A stretch of DNA of 61,044 nt from JBNARI01 sp049718765. Its GTDB lineage: Bacteria; Bacillota; Sulfobacillia; DUMF01. Each line of letters starts with the position of its first letter. Position 1 is the stretch's first letter. The translations under genes and the position numbers were made by a program. Below, piece after piece: positions 1 to 8,565 of this stretch. The stretch covers positions 1-61,044 of the forward strand of contig JBNARI010000010.1 in assembly GCA_049718765.1 (NCBI GenBank), read 5' to 3'. The notes under the pieces were generated by a model, which worked only from the letters and a program-made list of their open reading frames with translations, was not told where the DNA came from and made no database searches.

Positions 1-2
1 GG

Positions 3-482
3 TACGTGCCTCTCTCATCCCTTGCAGCCCTTGCGCTGCAAGGATTTCTTGGGCCAGAGGTTTCAAAGTCGGGCTGGGCTAACCTCGAGGTCAGGTCAGC
101 CCGGTGCAGCACCAGGGTTATACAGGAAGGGCACCTGCCCCGGTTTTCCCTGGAAATCACGGTTAACGCTCAGGTGGGGGAGTTGCCCAGCGCAGCGGAC
201 GCATCCCAAAGAGAAGTGGTGACTCGCATGGAGCAAGAAGCGGCAACTGTAATTGCCTCTCAAGTTAGCATAGCCCTGGGAAGGTGCCTTGGGCAATACG
301 GCTCGGACGTTTTCGGCCTTGGCGACCAAGTCCACAAGCACTTGCCCTCACTGTGGCACAATATCAAGGGTGAGTGGCAGGAACTCCTACCCAAGATCAA
401 AGTGGACACCCACGTGAGGGTAAGGATCCAGCGTTTTGGGACCATTGTGAAGCCCTCTGCTAGGTCAGAAACGGGTTTGTGA
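3..482 (+). CDS. Spore germination protein, Ger(x)C family, C-terminal part
   Basis: This is the 3' end of a gene cut by the left edge of the window; the frame is open from base 3 and the true start lies outside. About 158 residues remain and match the C-terminal domain of GerAC-type lipoprotein subunits of nutrient germinant receptors. The pattern includes a long amphipathic helix (about residues 70-95), a D-x-F-G-L-G segment followed by a basic stretch with a conserved P-x-x-W, and alternating hydrophobic strands ending in R-I-Q-R-F-G near the C-terminus. Known members sit at the outer face of the spore inner membrane with A (sensor) and B (permease-like) partners, which would lie to the left. 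It converges with the hydrolase gene at 460-1089, and the two coding ends overlap by 23 bases. The family call is firm; the subtype is not. Confidence 0.8.
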   Translation, partial: YVPLSSLAALALQGFLGPEVSKSGWANLEVRSARCSTRVIQEGHLPRFSLEITVNAQVGELPSAADASQREVVTRMEQEAATVIASQVSIALGRCLGQYGSDVFGLGDQVHKHLPSLWHNIKGEWQELLPKIKVDTHVRVRIQRFGTIVKPSARSETGL

Positions 483-1089
483 TTTTCTCCTGTCCCACGG
501 TGGTCTCGGGGCCATGCCCAGGCAACACCCTCACATTGTCGCCAAGAGGCAGGATTTTTTCCCTGATCGACCTGATGATCTGTTCGTAGTTACCGCCCGG
601 GAAGTCCGTCCGGCCAATGCTGCCTGCAAACAGCGTGTCTCCTGTGAACACCACCCGAGGTGCCACAAGGCAGATCCCGCCTGGAGTGTGACCTGGCGTC
701 TCCATTACCTTCAATTCGACTTCCCCGATCTTCACTGTGTCCCCTTCCTCCAAGGTCTGGTCTGCCTCATATGACCTCACGGGTGTGCCAGTCCACATGG
801 AAAGGTTTGCCGCAGCGCTAGTGAGCATTGGGGCGTCTGCCTTACCTATCATGATCTTGGCTCCAGTGGCGTCTTTAACCTTCGAGTTCCCGCCAATGTG
901 ATCTGCGTGTCCGTGGGTGTTGATTATGGCTTCAATCTTTAGGCCCAGTTGTCTCACCACCGCCAGGATCCTGTGTGGGTCCGCGCCCGGATCAATCACC
1001 GCGCCCACCTTTGTCTTGGGGCATCCCACGATGTAGCAGTTAGCCTGCAATGCTCCCACTGGCACACACTCTATGATCAACTCCGTCAC
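460..1089 (-). CDS. MBL-fold metallo-hydrolase, glyoxalase II-like
   Basis: A 209-residue zinc hydrolase of the metallo-beta-lactamase fold. The metal-binding signature T-H-G-H-A-D-H-I-G-G lies near residue 58. Further down are the T-G-D-T-L-F bridging aspartate and the L-P-G-H-G-P histidine, so all expected ligands are present. Members of this compact family (YqgX or GloB-like) hydrolyse thioesters such as S-lactoylglutathione analogues; the substrate here is unknown. The GTG start at 1089 shares the GTGA tetranucleotide with the stop of dtd, so the two are translationally coupled. It is the last gene of the lapA-apt-rel-dtd unit. No terminator is visible before the convergent germination gene. 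Confidence 0.85.
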   Translation of the reverse strand: MTELIIECVPVGALQANCYIVGCPKTKVGAVIDPGADPHRILAVVRQLGLKIEAIINTHGHADHIGGNSKVKDATGAKIMIGKADAPMLTSAAANLSMWTGTPVRSYEADQTLEEGDTVKIGEVELKVMETPGHTPGGICLVAPRVVFTGDTLFAGSIGRTDFPGGNYEQIIRSIREKILPLGDNVRVLPGHGPETTVGQEKITNPFLT

Positions 1090-1532
1090 CCCGTTTCACC
1101 GCTCTCCAACACCAGCGTCACAGGACCGTCGTTCACCAGCTCCACCTCCATGCTGGCGCCAAACACGCCCTGCTGGGTTGGAACCATAGCGCTAATGGCT
1201 CGAACGAATGTATCGTATATTGGTCTTGCTTCATCTGCGGGCATCGCTCCACTGAAGGAAGGTCTGTGTCCACCAGTGCAGTCAGCGCACAGAGTGAACT
1301 GGGACACAACCAGCACTGACCCACCCACCTGGTAAACGTTCAGGTTCATTTTGCCAACTTGGTCTTCGAATACCCTCAGCATGGCCACTTTCCGCGCCAT
1401 CCGCGCAGCAGTTTGATGATCATCCCCTCGGCACACGCCAGCCAGCACCAGTAACCCCTTACCGATGCTGGCCACCACTTGAGAATCAACCCTCACTTCT
1501 GCCCTCTTTACCCTTTGCACGCAGACTTTCAT
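1086..1532 (-). CDS. dtd: D-aminoacyl-tRNA deacylase
   Basis: A 148-residue homodimeric proofreading enzyme that releases D-amino acids, and glycine mischarged on tRNA-Ala, from tRNA. The S-Q-F-T-L motif and the G-x-R-P-S-F segment form one half of the active site. The C-terminal N-D-G-P-V-T motif, which holds the Gly-cisPro-type specificity region of the family, is intact. An open frame extends nine codons upstream, but the ATG at 1532 has a GGGAGG ribosome site at good spacing and gives the family's usual N-terminus, M-K-V-x-x-Q-R-V. It lies 23 bases after rel, the classic rel-dtd neighbourhood of Firmicutes, and overlaps the downstream hydrolase gene by four bases. Confidence 0.95.
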   Translation of the reverse strand: MKVCVQRVKRAEVRVDSQVVASIGKGLLVLAGVCRGDDHQTAARMARKVAMLRVFEDQVGKMNLNVYQVGGSVLVVSQFTLCADCTGGHRPSFSGAMPADEARPIYDTFVRAISAMVPTQQGVFGASMEVELVNDGPVTLVLESGETG

Positions 1533-1555
1533 GGGCGCCTCCCAAACACTGGCTC

Positions 1556-3724
1556 TCACGCGTGTTTTTCCCTGACCACCCGCAGCACTGAGAGCACATC
1601 CTTCACCCTTGATATCTTTGTGATAAGCTGCTGCAGGTGGGCAAGGTCCCTTATCTCCACGGTCATCTCGATTATGGCTCCCCCTTCTGCAGTGGTTCGA
1701 GCCCTGGCTGATAGAATGTTGCTCTTGAGCTCCGCCACAACTGCAGCCACATCAGAAAGCAGGCCTGGCCTGTCGAAGCCCCGTACCGCAATATCCACTG
1801 GCAAGGAGAACTGGGGCTCCGCCTGCCATGATGCCTCGATGAGTCGCTCGGGCTCCTTCGCGTAAAGCATCACGTTGGGGCAGTTCACTCTGTGGATGGA
1901 AACACCTCTACCCCTAGTGATGTAGCCAATGATGGGGTCGCCAGGAACCGGGTTGCAACATTTTGCAAATTTGACCAGTACATTGGACAAGCCTTTGACG
2001 CTCACCCCCTGACCAGCCTTTGGCCTGACCCGCCTGGTTTCTTCAGGGACAACCCGTTTTAGGTCCAACACCGGCGTGCGCTTGAGCAGCTCTTCCTTGA
2101 GCTTGGACACCACAAGCTGAGGCGTTATTCCCCCGTAGCCAACGGCAGCGAAAACGTCGTCAGGTGTGCTCAGGTTGAGCTTCTTGCGAACCTCGTCAAG
2201 CACAGACTCGTCGCTAAGCACCCGCAAGTCCAAGCCCAACCTCTTGGCTTCCTTTTCCAAGAGCTCCTTTCCCCGGGCAATGTTCTCTTCCCTGCGCTGC
2301 CTCTTGAAGAACTGCCTTATCTTGTTCTTGGCAGCAGAAGTCTTGACCAAGTTCAGCCAGTCAAGGCTTGGCCCTGCTGATTGCTTTGAGGTGAGTATTT
2401 CCACAATGTCCCCGTTCTTGAGCTCGTAGTCCAAGGGAACGAGTTTACCATTGACCTTTACGCCCACACACCGGTGACCAACGTCGGTGTGTATTTGGTA
2501 GGCAAAGTCCAGAGGGGTGGCGCCAGCTGGAAGGTCTATCACGTCACCCTTTGGGGTGAACACGAAAACTTCGTCGTCAAACAGGTCGATCTTGAGGGAC
2601 TCCATGAACTCCCTTGCGTCCTTGAGCTCTCTCTGCCAGTCCAGCACCTGCCTCAACCACGCCAGTTTCTCGTCGAGTTGCGGGTCACCTTTCTTCCCTT
2701 CCTTGTAGCGCCAGTGAGCGGCAATGCCGTACTCCGCGGTGCGGTGCATCTCCCAAGTCCTTATTTGAATTTCGAACGGTTCCCCGTCTGGCCCAATCAC
2801 AGTGGTGTGCAGGGACTGGTACATGTTGGACTTGGGCATGGCAATGTAGTCCTTGAACCTGCCTGGTATAGGTTTCCACATGGTGTGTACTACCCCAAGC
2901 ACCGCGTAGCAGTCGCGCACCGAGTTAACTATCACCCTCACAGCAATGAGGTCGTAGATGTCCTTGAGCTCCTTCTGCTGCTCTTGCATCTTCTTGTAGA
3001 TGCTGTAAAAGTGTTTCGCCCTTCCTTGGACGTCCCCCTTAACGCCCAGTTCGGCGAGCTTGGCGCGAAGGGCAGCCGTCACTTCCTGAATGAGCTTCTC
3101 CCTCTCTGCCCTCTGTCTGGCGATTCCTTCTGCCAAAGCGTAATACTCGCGGGGCATGAGCACCTTGAAGGCAAGGTCTTCTAGTTCCCACTTGAACCGC
3201 CACATTCCCAGCCTGTGGGCAAGGGGCGCGTAGATCTCCAATGTCTCCTGGGCAATTCTCTTGCGCCGCTCCTCGTCCAGATGGTCAATAGTGCGCATGT
3301 TGTGAAGCCTGTCCGCGAGCTTGATGATAATAACCCTCAAGTCCTCCGCCATTGCCAAGAACATCTTCCTAAAGTTCTCAGCTTGTTCTTCCAAGGGAGT
3401 ACGAAACTCCAGCTTGCTCAGCTTGGTCACTCCGTCCACTAACAGCGCAACCTCAGGGCCGAATTCTTCGCGGATGTGCTCGATTCCAACCTGGGTATCC
3501 TCAACCACGTCGTGGAGCAACGCGGCAGCAATGGTGTCCACGTCCATTTCAAGCTCAGCCAGGATCATGGCGACGCTCAGGGGATGCTGAATGTATTCCT
3601 CGCCCGAGGCCCTGTGCTGACCCAGGTGCGCCTGCCTGCTGAACTCGAAAGCCCGTTCCACCACCTCCAGGCCTTCCCCAGAGGCGTATGAAGCAACTTG
3701 CTCTAACAGCGATTCAACTGTCAT
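1556..3724 (-). CDS. rel: Bifunctional (p)ppGpp synthetase/hydrolase
   Basis: A Rel/SpoT-family stringent-response enzyme of 722 residues. In order it carries an HD hydrolase domain (H-D-V-V-E-D motif near residue 70), a synthetase domain with R-F-K-D-Y-I and Y-x-S-L-H-T motifs (about residues 230-350), a TGS domain (about 385-445), a helical/zinc-finger region with a conserved C-C-N-P-V-P-G, and a C-terminal ACT domain. The R-F-K-D form of the R-x-K-D loop and the intact HD site indicate both activities, unlike monofunctional E-x-D-D RelA. The ATG at 3724 is preferred because AGGTGAT precedes it; an ATG at 3742 overlaps the apt stop codon and is possible. Co-transcription with apt, a purine-salvage gene, is typical. 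Confidence 0.96.
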   Translation of the reverse strand: MTVESLLEQVASYASGEGLEVVERAFEFSRQAHLGQHRASGEEYIQHPLSVAMILAELEMDVDTIAAALLHDVVEDTQVGIEHIREEFGPEVALLVDGVTKLSKLEFRTPLEEQAENFRKMFLAMAEDLRVIIIKLADRLHNMRTIDHLDEERRKRIAQETLEIYAPLAHRLGMWRFKWELEDLAFKVLMPREYYALAEGIARQRAEREKLIQEVTAALRAKLAELGVKGDVQGRAKHFYSIYKKMQEQQKELKDIYDLIAVRVIVNSVRDCYAVLGVVHTMWKPIPGRFKDYIAMPKSNMYQSLHTTVIGPDGEPFEIQIRTWEMHRTAEYGIAAHWRYKEGKKGDPQLDEKLAWLRQVLDWQRELKDAREFMESLKIDLFDDEVFVFTPKGDVIDLPAGATPLDFAYQIHTDVGHRCVGVKVNGKLVPLDYELKNGDIVEILTSKQSAGPSLDWLNLVKTSAAKNKIRQFFKRQRREENIARGKELLEKEAKRLGLDLRVLSDESVLDEVRKKLNLSTPDDVFAAVGYGGITPQLVVSKLKEELLKRTPVLDLKRVVPEETRRVRPKAGQGVSVKGLSNVLVKFAKCCNPVPGDPIIGYITRGRGVSIHRVNCPNVMLYAKEPERLIEASWQAEPQFSLPVDIAVRGFDRPGLLSDVAAVVAELKSNILSARARTTAEGGAIIEMTVEIRDLAHLQQLITKISRVKDVLSVLRVVREKHA

Positions 3725-3741
3725 GGGATCACCTGTTCCCA

Positions 3742-4269
3742 TTATTGTTCCAGCTCTATAGCGGATATCACCTTGAAGTCCTTGAGGTTTTGTCGCCCTC
3801 CAATGTATGTGAGCTCTATCAGGAAGGCCACTCCCACCACATTCCCGCCAAGCTTCTTAACTAGGTCTATTGTCGCACAGACTGTGCCTCCAGTGGCAAG
3901 CACGTCGTCGAGCACAAGCACCTTCTGACCTGGCTCAACTGCGTCCACGTGGATTTCAAGCCTGTCCACACCGTACTCAAGGCTGTAGCTCCCGGAAAGG
4001 GTCTTCCAAGGAAGCTTCCCAGGTTTCCGCACCGGCACGAATCCCTTGCCCATCTTGTAGGCAAGCGCAGCGCCAATTATGAAGCCTCGCGCCTCTGGCG
4101 CCACGATTATGTCGAAGTCTAGTCCAGACAGCTTGCTAGCCAAAAGTTCAATGGCCTCGGCGAAAGCTTGGGGATTCTTCAGCAGCGTGGTTATGTCCTT
4201 AAAGCTAATGCCTGGCTTGGGGAAGTCAGGCACTACCCTTATCGTGCTCGCCAGCTCCTTGACGTCCAT
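3742..4269 (-). CDS. apt: Adenine phosphoribosyltransferase
   Basis: A purine salvage enzyme making AMP from adenine and PRPP. Its 175 residues match the family length. The PRPP loop V-L-V-L-D-D-V-L-A-T-G-G-T lies near residue 120, and the adenine-contacting A-R-G-F segment near residue 63. A longer open frame reaches 4308, but the ATG at 4269 follows a GGGAGGG ribosome site and begins with the usual M-D-V-x-x-L-A-x-x-I. Its start lies inside the 3' end of the lapA-like gene (44-base overlap), and its stop touches the region of the rel start, so it is the middle gene of a tightly packed unit. Confidence 0.95.
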   Translation of the reverse strand: MDVKELASTIRVVPDFPKPGISFKDITTLLKNPQAFAEAIELLASKLSGLDFDIIVAPEARGFIIGAALAYKMGKGFVPVRKPGKLPWKTLSGSYSLEYGVDRLEIHVDAVEPGQKVLVLDDVLATGGTVCATIDLVKKLGGNVVGVAFLIELTYIGGRQNLKDFKVISAIELEQ

Positions 4270-4564
4270 TTGCACTACCCTCCCCACCTTGCTTTGAAAT
4301 GGCTTCAAGCTTTTCAGTGAGCTGCTGCACCTTGGACTTGAGGCTCTCTACTTCGCCCTTCAATCTCCTCGTTCGCAGCCATTGGGGCATCCCGAATACC
4401 ACCACAACCGATAGGATGCCCAGCCCTAACGGTATCACAACAAGGGTCCACAATGGAAGGTCAATCACCCAGGTCAGAAGCTTTATCCTTACCACGTCCA
4501 CGTTTTGACCCACAAAAAGGGCTACCAGAAGCACAATTAAGACTACCACTGCGAGCCTGCCCAC
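4226..4564 (-). CDS. LapA-domain (DUF1049) membrane protein
   Basis: A 112-residue membrane protein with two predicted transmembrane helices (about residues 3-22 and 36-60) joined by a short loop. A positively charged segment follows, then a coiled coil (about 70-95) and a polar tail. This matches the lipopolysaccharide-assembly-protein-A-like domain, common in Gram-positives with no known role. The open frame extends far upstream to 4711, but the GTG at 4564 has AGGAGG seven bases before it and starts directly at the first helix. It overlaps the start of apt. A hairpin terminator lies just upstream, so this may be the first gene of the apt-rel unit, although little room is left for a promoter. 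Confidence 0.75.
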   Translation of the reverse strand: MGRLAVVVLIVLLVALFVGQNVDVVRIKLLTWVIDLPLWTLVVIPLGLGILSVVVVFGMPQWLRTRRLKGEVESLKSKVQQLTEKLEAISKQGGEGSANGRQGAGEHDKGSA

Positions 4565-4590
4565 AGGGCCACCTCCTACCTCACGAGCAC

Positions 4591-4632
4591 ATAAAAGGAA
4601 CAGACGGTTGTTTGTTTCTGCCCGTCTGTCCC
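4591..4632 (-). terminator. Rho-independent terminator after the VWA gene
   Basis: On the minus strand GGGACAGACGG pairs with CCGTCTGTTCC (11 pairs including one G-U), followed by TTTTATG. It lies between the VWA gene stop (4650) and the lapA-like start (4564), so it should end or attenuate the AAA-VWA transcript. Confidence 0.65.
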
Positions 4633-4649
4633 GAATTCCTCTGTAAAAA

Positions 4650-6335
4650 TCAGTGATTTGTGACCTCCGATTGGGCAATGCCCACCAGCACGTGCTTTTC
4701 GATTTCACCAACCACGTAAAGGTTGCCGTTGGCCCTTGAGGTCATCTCCTCTAGGAACCCCTTGTTGGGCTCCAGCCCAACACAAGCGAACCTAATCCTG
4801 TTGCTCTGGATTGCCGAGGCAGCGTTGAGGGCGTCTTCCACAGGGTTCAGGGTCCACTTGGGCACGGTGGGGATCCCATCTGTGATCATGAGCAGCAGCG
4901 GCTGGCCACATCTGATCCTTTTGAGCTGAGCAACCGCGTGGCAAATCCCTTCGGCCATAGGTGTGAGTCCCGAAGGCTGGATTGCCCTGATGCCGTCGTC
5001 CAGCCGCCTGTAGTTCCTGGTAAACCTCACCATGAGCTTCACGCCGTTCTCCTGAAACACTGCAATTCCAATCTTGCCCTTGGTGGAAAGCAGTAGGTGC
5101 CTCGCCAGGTGCTTGGCTGCCCTGATCCTTTTCCCGGCCATACTCGCGCTGGCGTCCACCAGCAGCAACACACTGGAATCCGATCCCTGCACGCGGCGAT
5201 GCACCATTATGCTTTGCCCCCCTATTTGTAGGGAGCCCCGAGTTGCGCTAGAAGCCAATGCTCTGATCATCGTCTCGGGAACCGCAATTTCCCCGATCCA
5301 TTCTCCCTTTTCGGGCGCCACCGCCAAACTTCTCCTCCACAGCTCCCCGGGCTTAACGTTTCTCCACCGCTTGCGGCCCTTGGTCGGCACGCACCTGATC
5401 TCGGGCAGTCTCCTCAACATCCTCCTAAACAGCGCCTCAATCTCTCTCCTGCGGTACTTGAAGACCTCCATCACGCGCTTACCCTTTTCCGTCAGTTGCC
5501 AGCCCCACTTATCTCGGGCTGCAACCCCCTTCCTCACCAACTCCTCGCAAACCTCCTGCAAGTCACTCCCCTTTCCTGGCAGCCACTGGGGAAGACAACC
5601 TCTCTCTGAGCGTTCCAGCTGTTCCAGGGCACTCCTTGCTTCCTCCACACCGCCCAGCTCATCCGCAAGTTCCACGGCCAGTTGCATGTCAGCGAATTGG
5701 CTGGCGTTGGCCTCCCGGAGCAGTGAGTCCGAATCGCTGGCGTAATCTGACAGATCCAAGGCACCTTCGCCTTGACTGCCTAACACGTTGGTTATCCGTT
5801 CCACCATCCTGAGTTGGAGCCCCTGGCCACAAATGGCATCTTCCACAGCCGCCACAAGCAGCACCAGGCTCCATACCCGAGCGGGATCCATCTTGACTGC
5901 TACGTGCACGTGGTTTGAATGGGCTCGCCTGAGGGAAGGTCTTGTTCCAAAGGTCAGGGAACCCGTTACCCTACCTCCCCCAGTACCGGTTTGAAGGTCA
6001 GTGTAATCAAGCAGTTGGGAAAGTTGGGGATCCTTAAAGCGGTTAAATGTAGTAGCTATGGATGCTGCCACCTTTCGGTGGTCCACCTGGCCAATCTCGT
6101 GGAAGACGTCCACGTGAACCACTTGATCCTTGAGTCTCCTGCCGTAGAACACCTGCCCGGCGTCAGATCCGGTGAGTACCTTGACGTGGCTGGCAGTGGG
6201 AGGCTCTATGGTATGAACCCGCATGGAAACCACTGCTGCCTCGCCCAACCTCACGCCCTGACCCCGGGAAACGACAGCCCAAATGTACTCGCCCACCAGC
6301 TTCAACTGGCAAGGCACTTGCTCCAGCTGGTTCAT
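4650..6335 (-). CDS. VWA-domain protein, partner of ChlI-like ATPase
   Basis: A 561-residue protein whose C-terminal third (about residues 385-560) is a von Willebrand factor A domain. The metal-ion-dependent adhesion site D-A-S-A-S-M is near residue 394, with the later conserved T-P-M and T-D-G positions also present. This resembles the ChlD/BchD or CoxE type that works with an AAA+ ATPase. The N-terminal part (1-200) matches no domain I recognise; it is rich in beta-strand-like stretches and lacks an ATPase module. A charged middle region (about 270-340) may be a winged helix: one segment reads W-G-W-Q-L-T-E-K-G-K-R-V. The start overlaps the stop of the ATPase gene as ATGA, with a GAGGA ribosome site. 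No other chelatase subunit is nearby, so the function is unknown. Confidence 0.75.
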   Translation of the reverse strand: MNQLEQVPCQLKLVGEYIWAVVSRGQGVRLGEAAVVSMRVHTIEPPTASHVKVLTGSDAGQVFYGRRLKDQVVHVDVFHEIGQVDHRKVAASIATTFNRFKDPQLSQLLDYTDLQTGTGGGRVTGSLTFGTRPSLRRAHSNHVHVAVKMDPARVWSLVLLVAAVEDAICGQGLQLRMVERITNVLGSQGEGALDLSDYASDSDSLLREANASQFADMQLAVELADELGGVEEARSALEQLERSERGCLPQWLPGKGSDLQEVCEELVRKGVAARDKWGWQLTEKGKRVMEVFKYRRREIEALFRRMLRRLPEIRCVPTKGRKRWRNVKPGELWRRSLAVAPEKGEWIGEIAVPETMIRALASSATRGSLQIGGQSIMVHRRVQGSDSSVLLLVDASASMAGKRIRAAKHLARHLLLSTKGKIGIAVFQENGVKLMVRFTRNYRRLDDGIRAIQPSGLTPMAEGICHAVAQLKRIRCGQPLLLMITDGIPTVPKWTLNPVEDALNAASAIQSNRIRFACVGLEPNKGFLEEMTSRANGNLYVVGEIEKHVLVGIAQSEVTNH

Positions 6336-7606
6336 TTGAGGTCCTCTTCAGTGCGCACCAATTCGCCCAGCGTAAGGTCTATTATCCTGCGGGCAACCTT
6401 TGGCGGCGCACCCACAGGGGTCTTCATGGGATCCAAGGGCTTGAACGAAGAGCGTGCCCCACCGCTGTACGTACCCAGGCTCTCTCTGAGCCTATTCAAA
6501 AGCCTATCCAGTGGGGAGCTAGGCTTTGCTTCCTCTTGGCTCTGAGCCTCCGCAGATGGCAAGCCTCCAGCTGGCACCTGGGCTCGCTTTCTGCCATCCT
6601 TCAGCTCTGTCAGGTACTTGAGGATCTGGCTCAAGGTATTAAGGTCCACCCTGTGGCGCAAGCAAGGCCCAGCCACATCCAGCAAGTCTTCCACGTCTAC
6701 CCTCTCCTTACCCATGATCGCTGCGTGGACAGCAGACACATGTCTGAGGGCCTCAGCGCTCCTTATGCTTTCCAGGTTGAACATGACGTACAGCTGAGCG
6801 ATCACCTCATCGAGCTGCTCTGGAACTTCAGCTGGTCCCCGAAGGCAAGCTGCCAGTAGCCTTGCCTTTACCTCATCCTTCAGCCCAACCACCGCGGGGT
6901 CGCGCCTGAGGATCCTCACAACTGCGGCGGGGTCTGTAGGGCGACCCATGCTAACTACCATGTCGAACCTGTCCGACAGCTGTTTCCTTATGTCTTCGAG
7001 AGCTCCTGGCTCCTCGTCTGGGTTGGAAGCTGCCCACACAGAGCAGCTCACGGCCATTTCAATGGGCTTCATGCCCGTCTCTTCGATTTTCACCCTCCCG
7101 GGCTTTGTCCCCATGGCCGAAAGCAGGGCGTCTGCGATTTCCGGGGAAGTCTCGGCAAGGCGGTTCACCTCGTCGACAAACACTATCCCCCTGTGGGCCA
7201 TTGGGATGGTTCCAGGAAGCACACTGGCCCGAGGCGCGCTGGAAGCGAGTTTCTCCAGGTCTATGCTACCAACTACGGTGCCAATTTTGGCAGAATGGGA
7301 TATTTCCAAGAAGGGCATGGGCACTTCTTCCACGCCTATCTCCTGGATTTGACTTGGTGTGAGATCCCTGTGTTCAGGGCAGTGGGGGCTGGAAGGGTCG
7401 CAATTGTAAACGCAACCCTTTACGCGCACTATGTTGGGAAGGACTTGCCGCGCTGCCAACATTATGGTGCTCTTGCCAGTGCCGCGCAGCCCCTCTGCAT
7501 GAAGGTGAAGGGGGATTCCCATGGCAGTGGAAGCAATGGACAGCTCAATGCACTTGAACAGCAACTCGTTACCCTCATGACGCACGAGCCTTTCGAACGG
7601 TTTCAA
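6332..7606 (-). CDS. Magnesium-chelatase ChlI-like AAA+ ATPase
   Basis: A 424-residue AAA+ ATPase. It has Walker A G-L-R-G-T-G-K-S-T near residue 40 and Walker B G-I-V-F-V-D-E-V-N near residue 140. The cysteine-containing insert C-V-Y-N-C-D-P plus a following C-P-E-H (about 64-80) recalls the C-P-Y-N-C-D-P stretch of ChlI/BchI, and a sensor-1 region A-A-S-N-P-D is present. The last 80 residues are a low-conservation linker. It starts at TTG 7606, the first start after an in-frame stop, with AGGGGG eight bases upstream. It is coupled to the VWA gene, the usual two-component layout in which the ATPase remodels a target held by the VWA protein. No tetrapyrrole genes are nearby, so a chelatase role is doubtful. 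Confidence 0.8.
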   Translation of the reverse strand: MKPFERLVRHEGNELLFKCIELSIASTAMGIPLHLHAEGLRGTGKSTIMLAARQVLPNIVRVKGCVYNCDPSSPHCPEHRDLTPSQIQEIGVEEVPMPFLEISHSAKIGTVVGSIDLEKLASSAPRASVLPGTIPMAHRGIVFVDEVNRLAETSPEIADALLSAMGTKPGRVKIEETGMKPIEMAVSCSVWAASNPDEEPGALEDIRKQLSDRFDMVVSMGRPTDPAAVVRILRRDPAVVGLKDEVKARLLAACLRGPAEVPEQLDEVIAQLYVMFNLESIRSAEALRHVSAVHAAIMGKERVDVEDLLDVAGPCLRHRVDLNTLSQILKYLTELKDGRKRAQVPAGGLPSAEAQSQEEAKPSSPLDRLLNRLRESLGTYSGGARSSFKPLDPMKTPVGAPPKVARRIIDLTLGELVRTEEDLK

Positions 7607-7650
7607 TGTTCATTCCCCCTGCCATGCCTTAGTTTGCCCTTCATCCCAAA

Positions 7651-7674
7651 ACAAAAAACGGGCCAAAGGGCCCG
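7651..7674 (-). terminator. Terminator of the secDF unit
   Basis: On the minus strand the stem CGGGCC/GGCCCG with a four-base loop is followed by TTTTTT. It lies 28 bases past the secF stop, between secF and the AAA+ ATPase gene. Confidence 0.85.
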
Positions 7675-7701
7675 CTCCGATTGGGAAAAGTCTGGAATAC
7701 C

Positions 7702-8565
7702 TTAGCCTTTCGACTTCCAGGAAAGCCAAAGGGGGCTCGCCACGAAGATCGAGGAATAGGTGCCCGCAGTGATTCCCACCAATAGGGCAAAGGCGAAATC
7801 CTTGGTGGTGGCACCGCCGAACACGTAAATTGCCGCCACAGCAAGCAATGTGGTGAGCGCAGTGTTTATAGACCTCGTCAAAGACTCATTTATGCTTCGA
7901 TTGACCAGCGCAGAGAGGGATTCCCCTTTCTTCCTTAGCTTGAGGTTCTCACGGATCCTGTCGTACACCACAATGGTGTCGTTTATGGAGTAACCCACGA
8001 TTGTGAGCAATGCCGCAACGAAAGTCCTGTTGACTTCCAGCCCGACCACAGCCGCCATCCCAACGGTCACGAGCACATCGTGGATCAACGCGACTATTGC
8101 GGCAATGCCGAATTTGAACTCAAACCTCAAGGCGATGTAGACCAGGATGGCACCATTTGCAATAGCCAAGGCCAGCAGAGTGGCTCGGGTCAGCTCGGCA
8201 CTTACACTGCCGCTGATATCGTCAAGGCGCACCACTTGGAAATCCCCAAACTTTTCCTTGAGCGCGTCAAGCACCTTCTGGCGCTCTTCGCCTGACAACT
8301 TTCCCATCCTAACCAGCAAGTCGTGACCGTCTGCCGAACGCTGGATCACTGCCTGATCCACCTTCTGGGCACCAAGCACCTCTCTCACGGCGTTCTCCTG
8401 GGGTGCGGAGCCCTCGAACCGGGCGTGCAACAACACACCCCCTGTGAAGTCAATGCCCCACCGCAGTCCCTTTCCCGGCAAAAACACGAAGGTCATGCCC
8501 AACGCTATCACCAAAAGTGACATTATGGCAGCAAAACGGAACTTCCCCACGAAGTCGAAGTTCAT
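7702..8565 (-). CDS. secF: Protein translocase subunit SecF
   Basis: A 287-residue membrane subunit of SecDF, which uses the proton gradient to pull preproteins through SecYEG. It shows the SecF signature G-I-D-F-T-G-G near residue 37, a periplasmic-type loop (about 45-120), and then five closely spaced hydrophobic helices with the conserved D-T-I-V-V-Y-D-R-I-R-E motif near 195. The first helix is at about 12-30. Its ATG overlaps the secD stop (ATGA). A strong terminator follows. Confidence 0.95.
   Translation of the reverse strand: MNFDFVGKFRFAAIMSLLVIALGMTFVFLPGKGLRWGIDFTGGVLLHARFEGSAPQENAVREVLGAQKVDQAVIQRSADGHDLLVRMGKLSGEERQKVLDALKEKFGDFQVVRLDDISGSVSAELTRATLLALAIANGAILVYIALRFEFKFGIAAIVALIHDVLVTVGMAAVVGLEVNRTFVAALLTIVGYSINDTIVVYDRIRENLKLRKKGESLSALVNRSINESLTRSINTALTTLLAVAAIYVFGGATTKDFAFALLVGITAGTYSSIFVASPLWLSWKSKG

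Noticed and set aside
4565..4711. N-terminal extension of the lapA-like gene across the terminator
   Set aside because: The extension would read through a terminator hairpin, and a perfect AGGAGG precedes GTG 4564.
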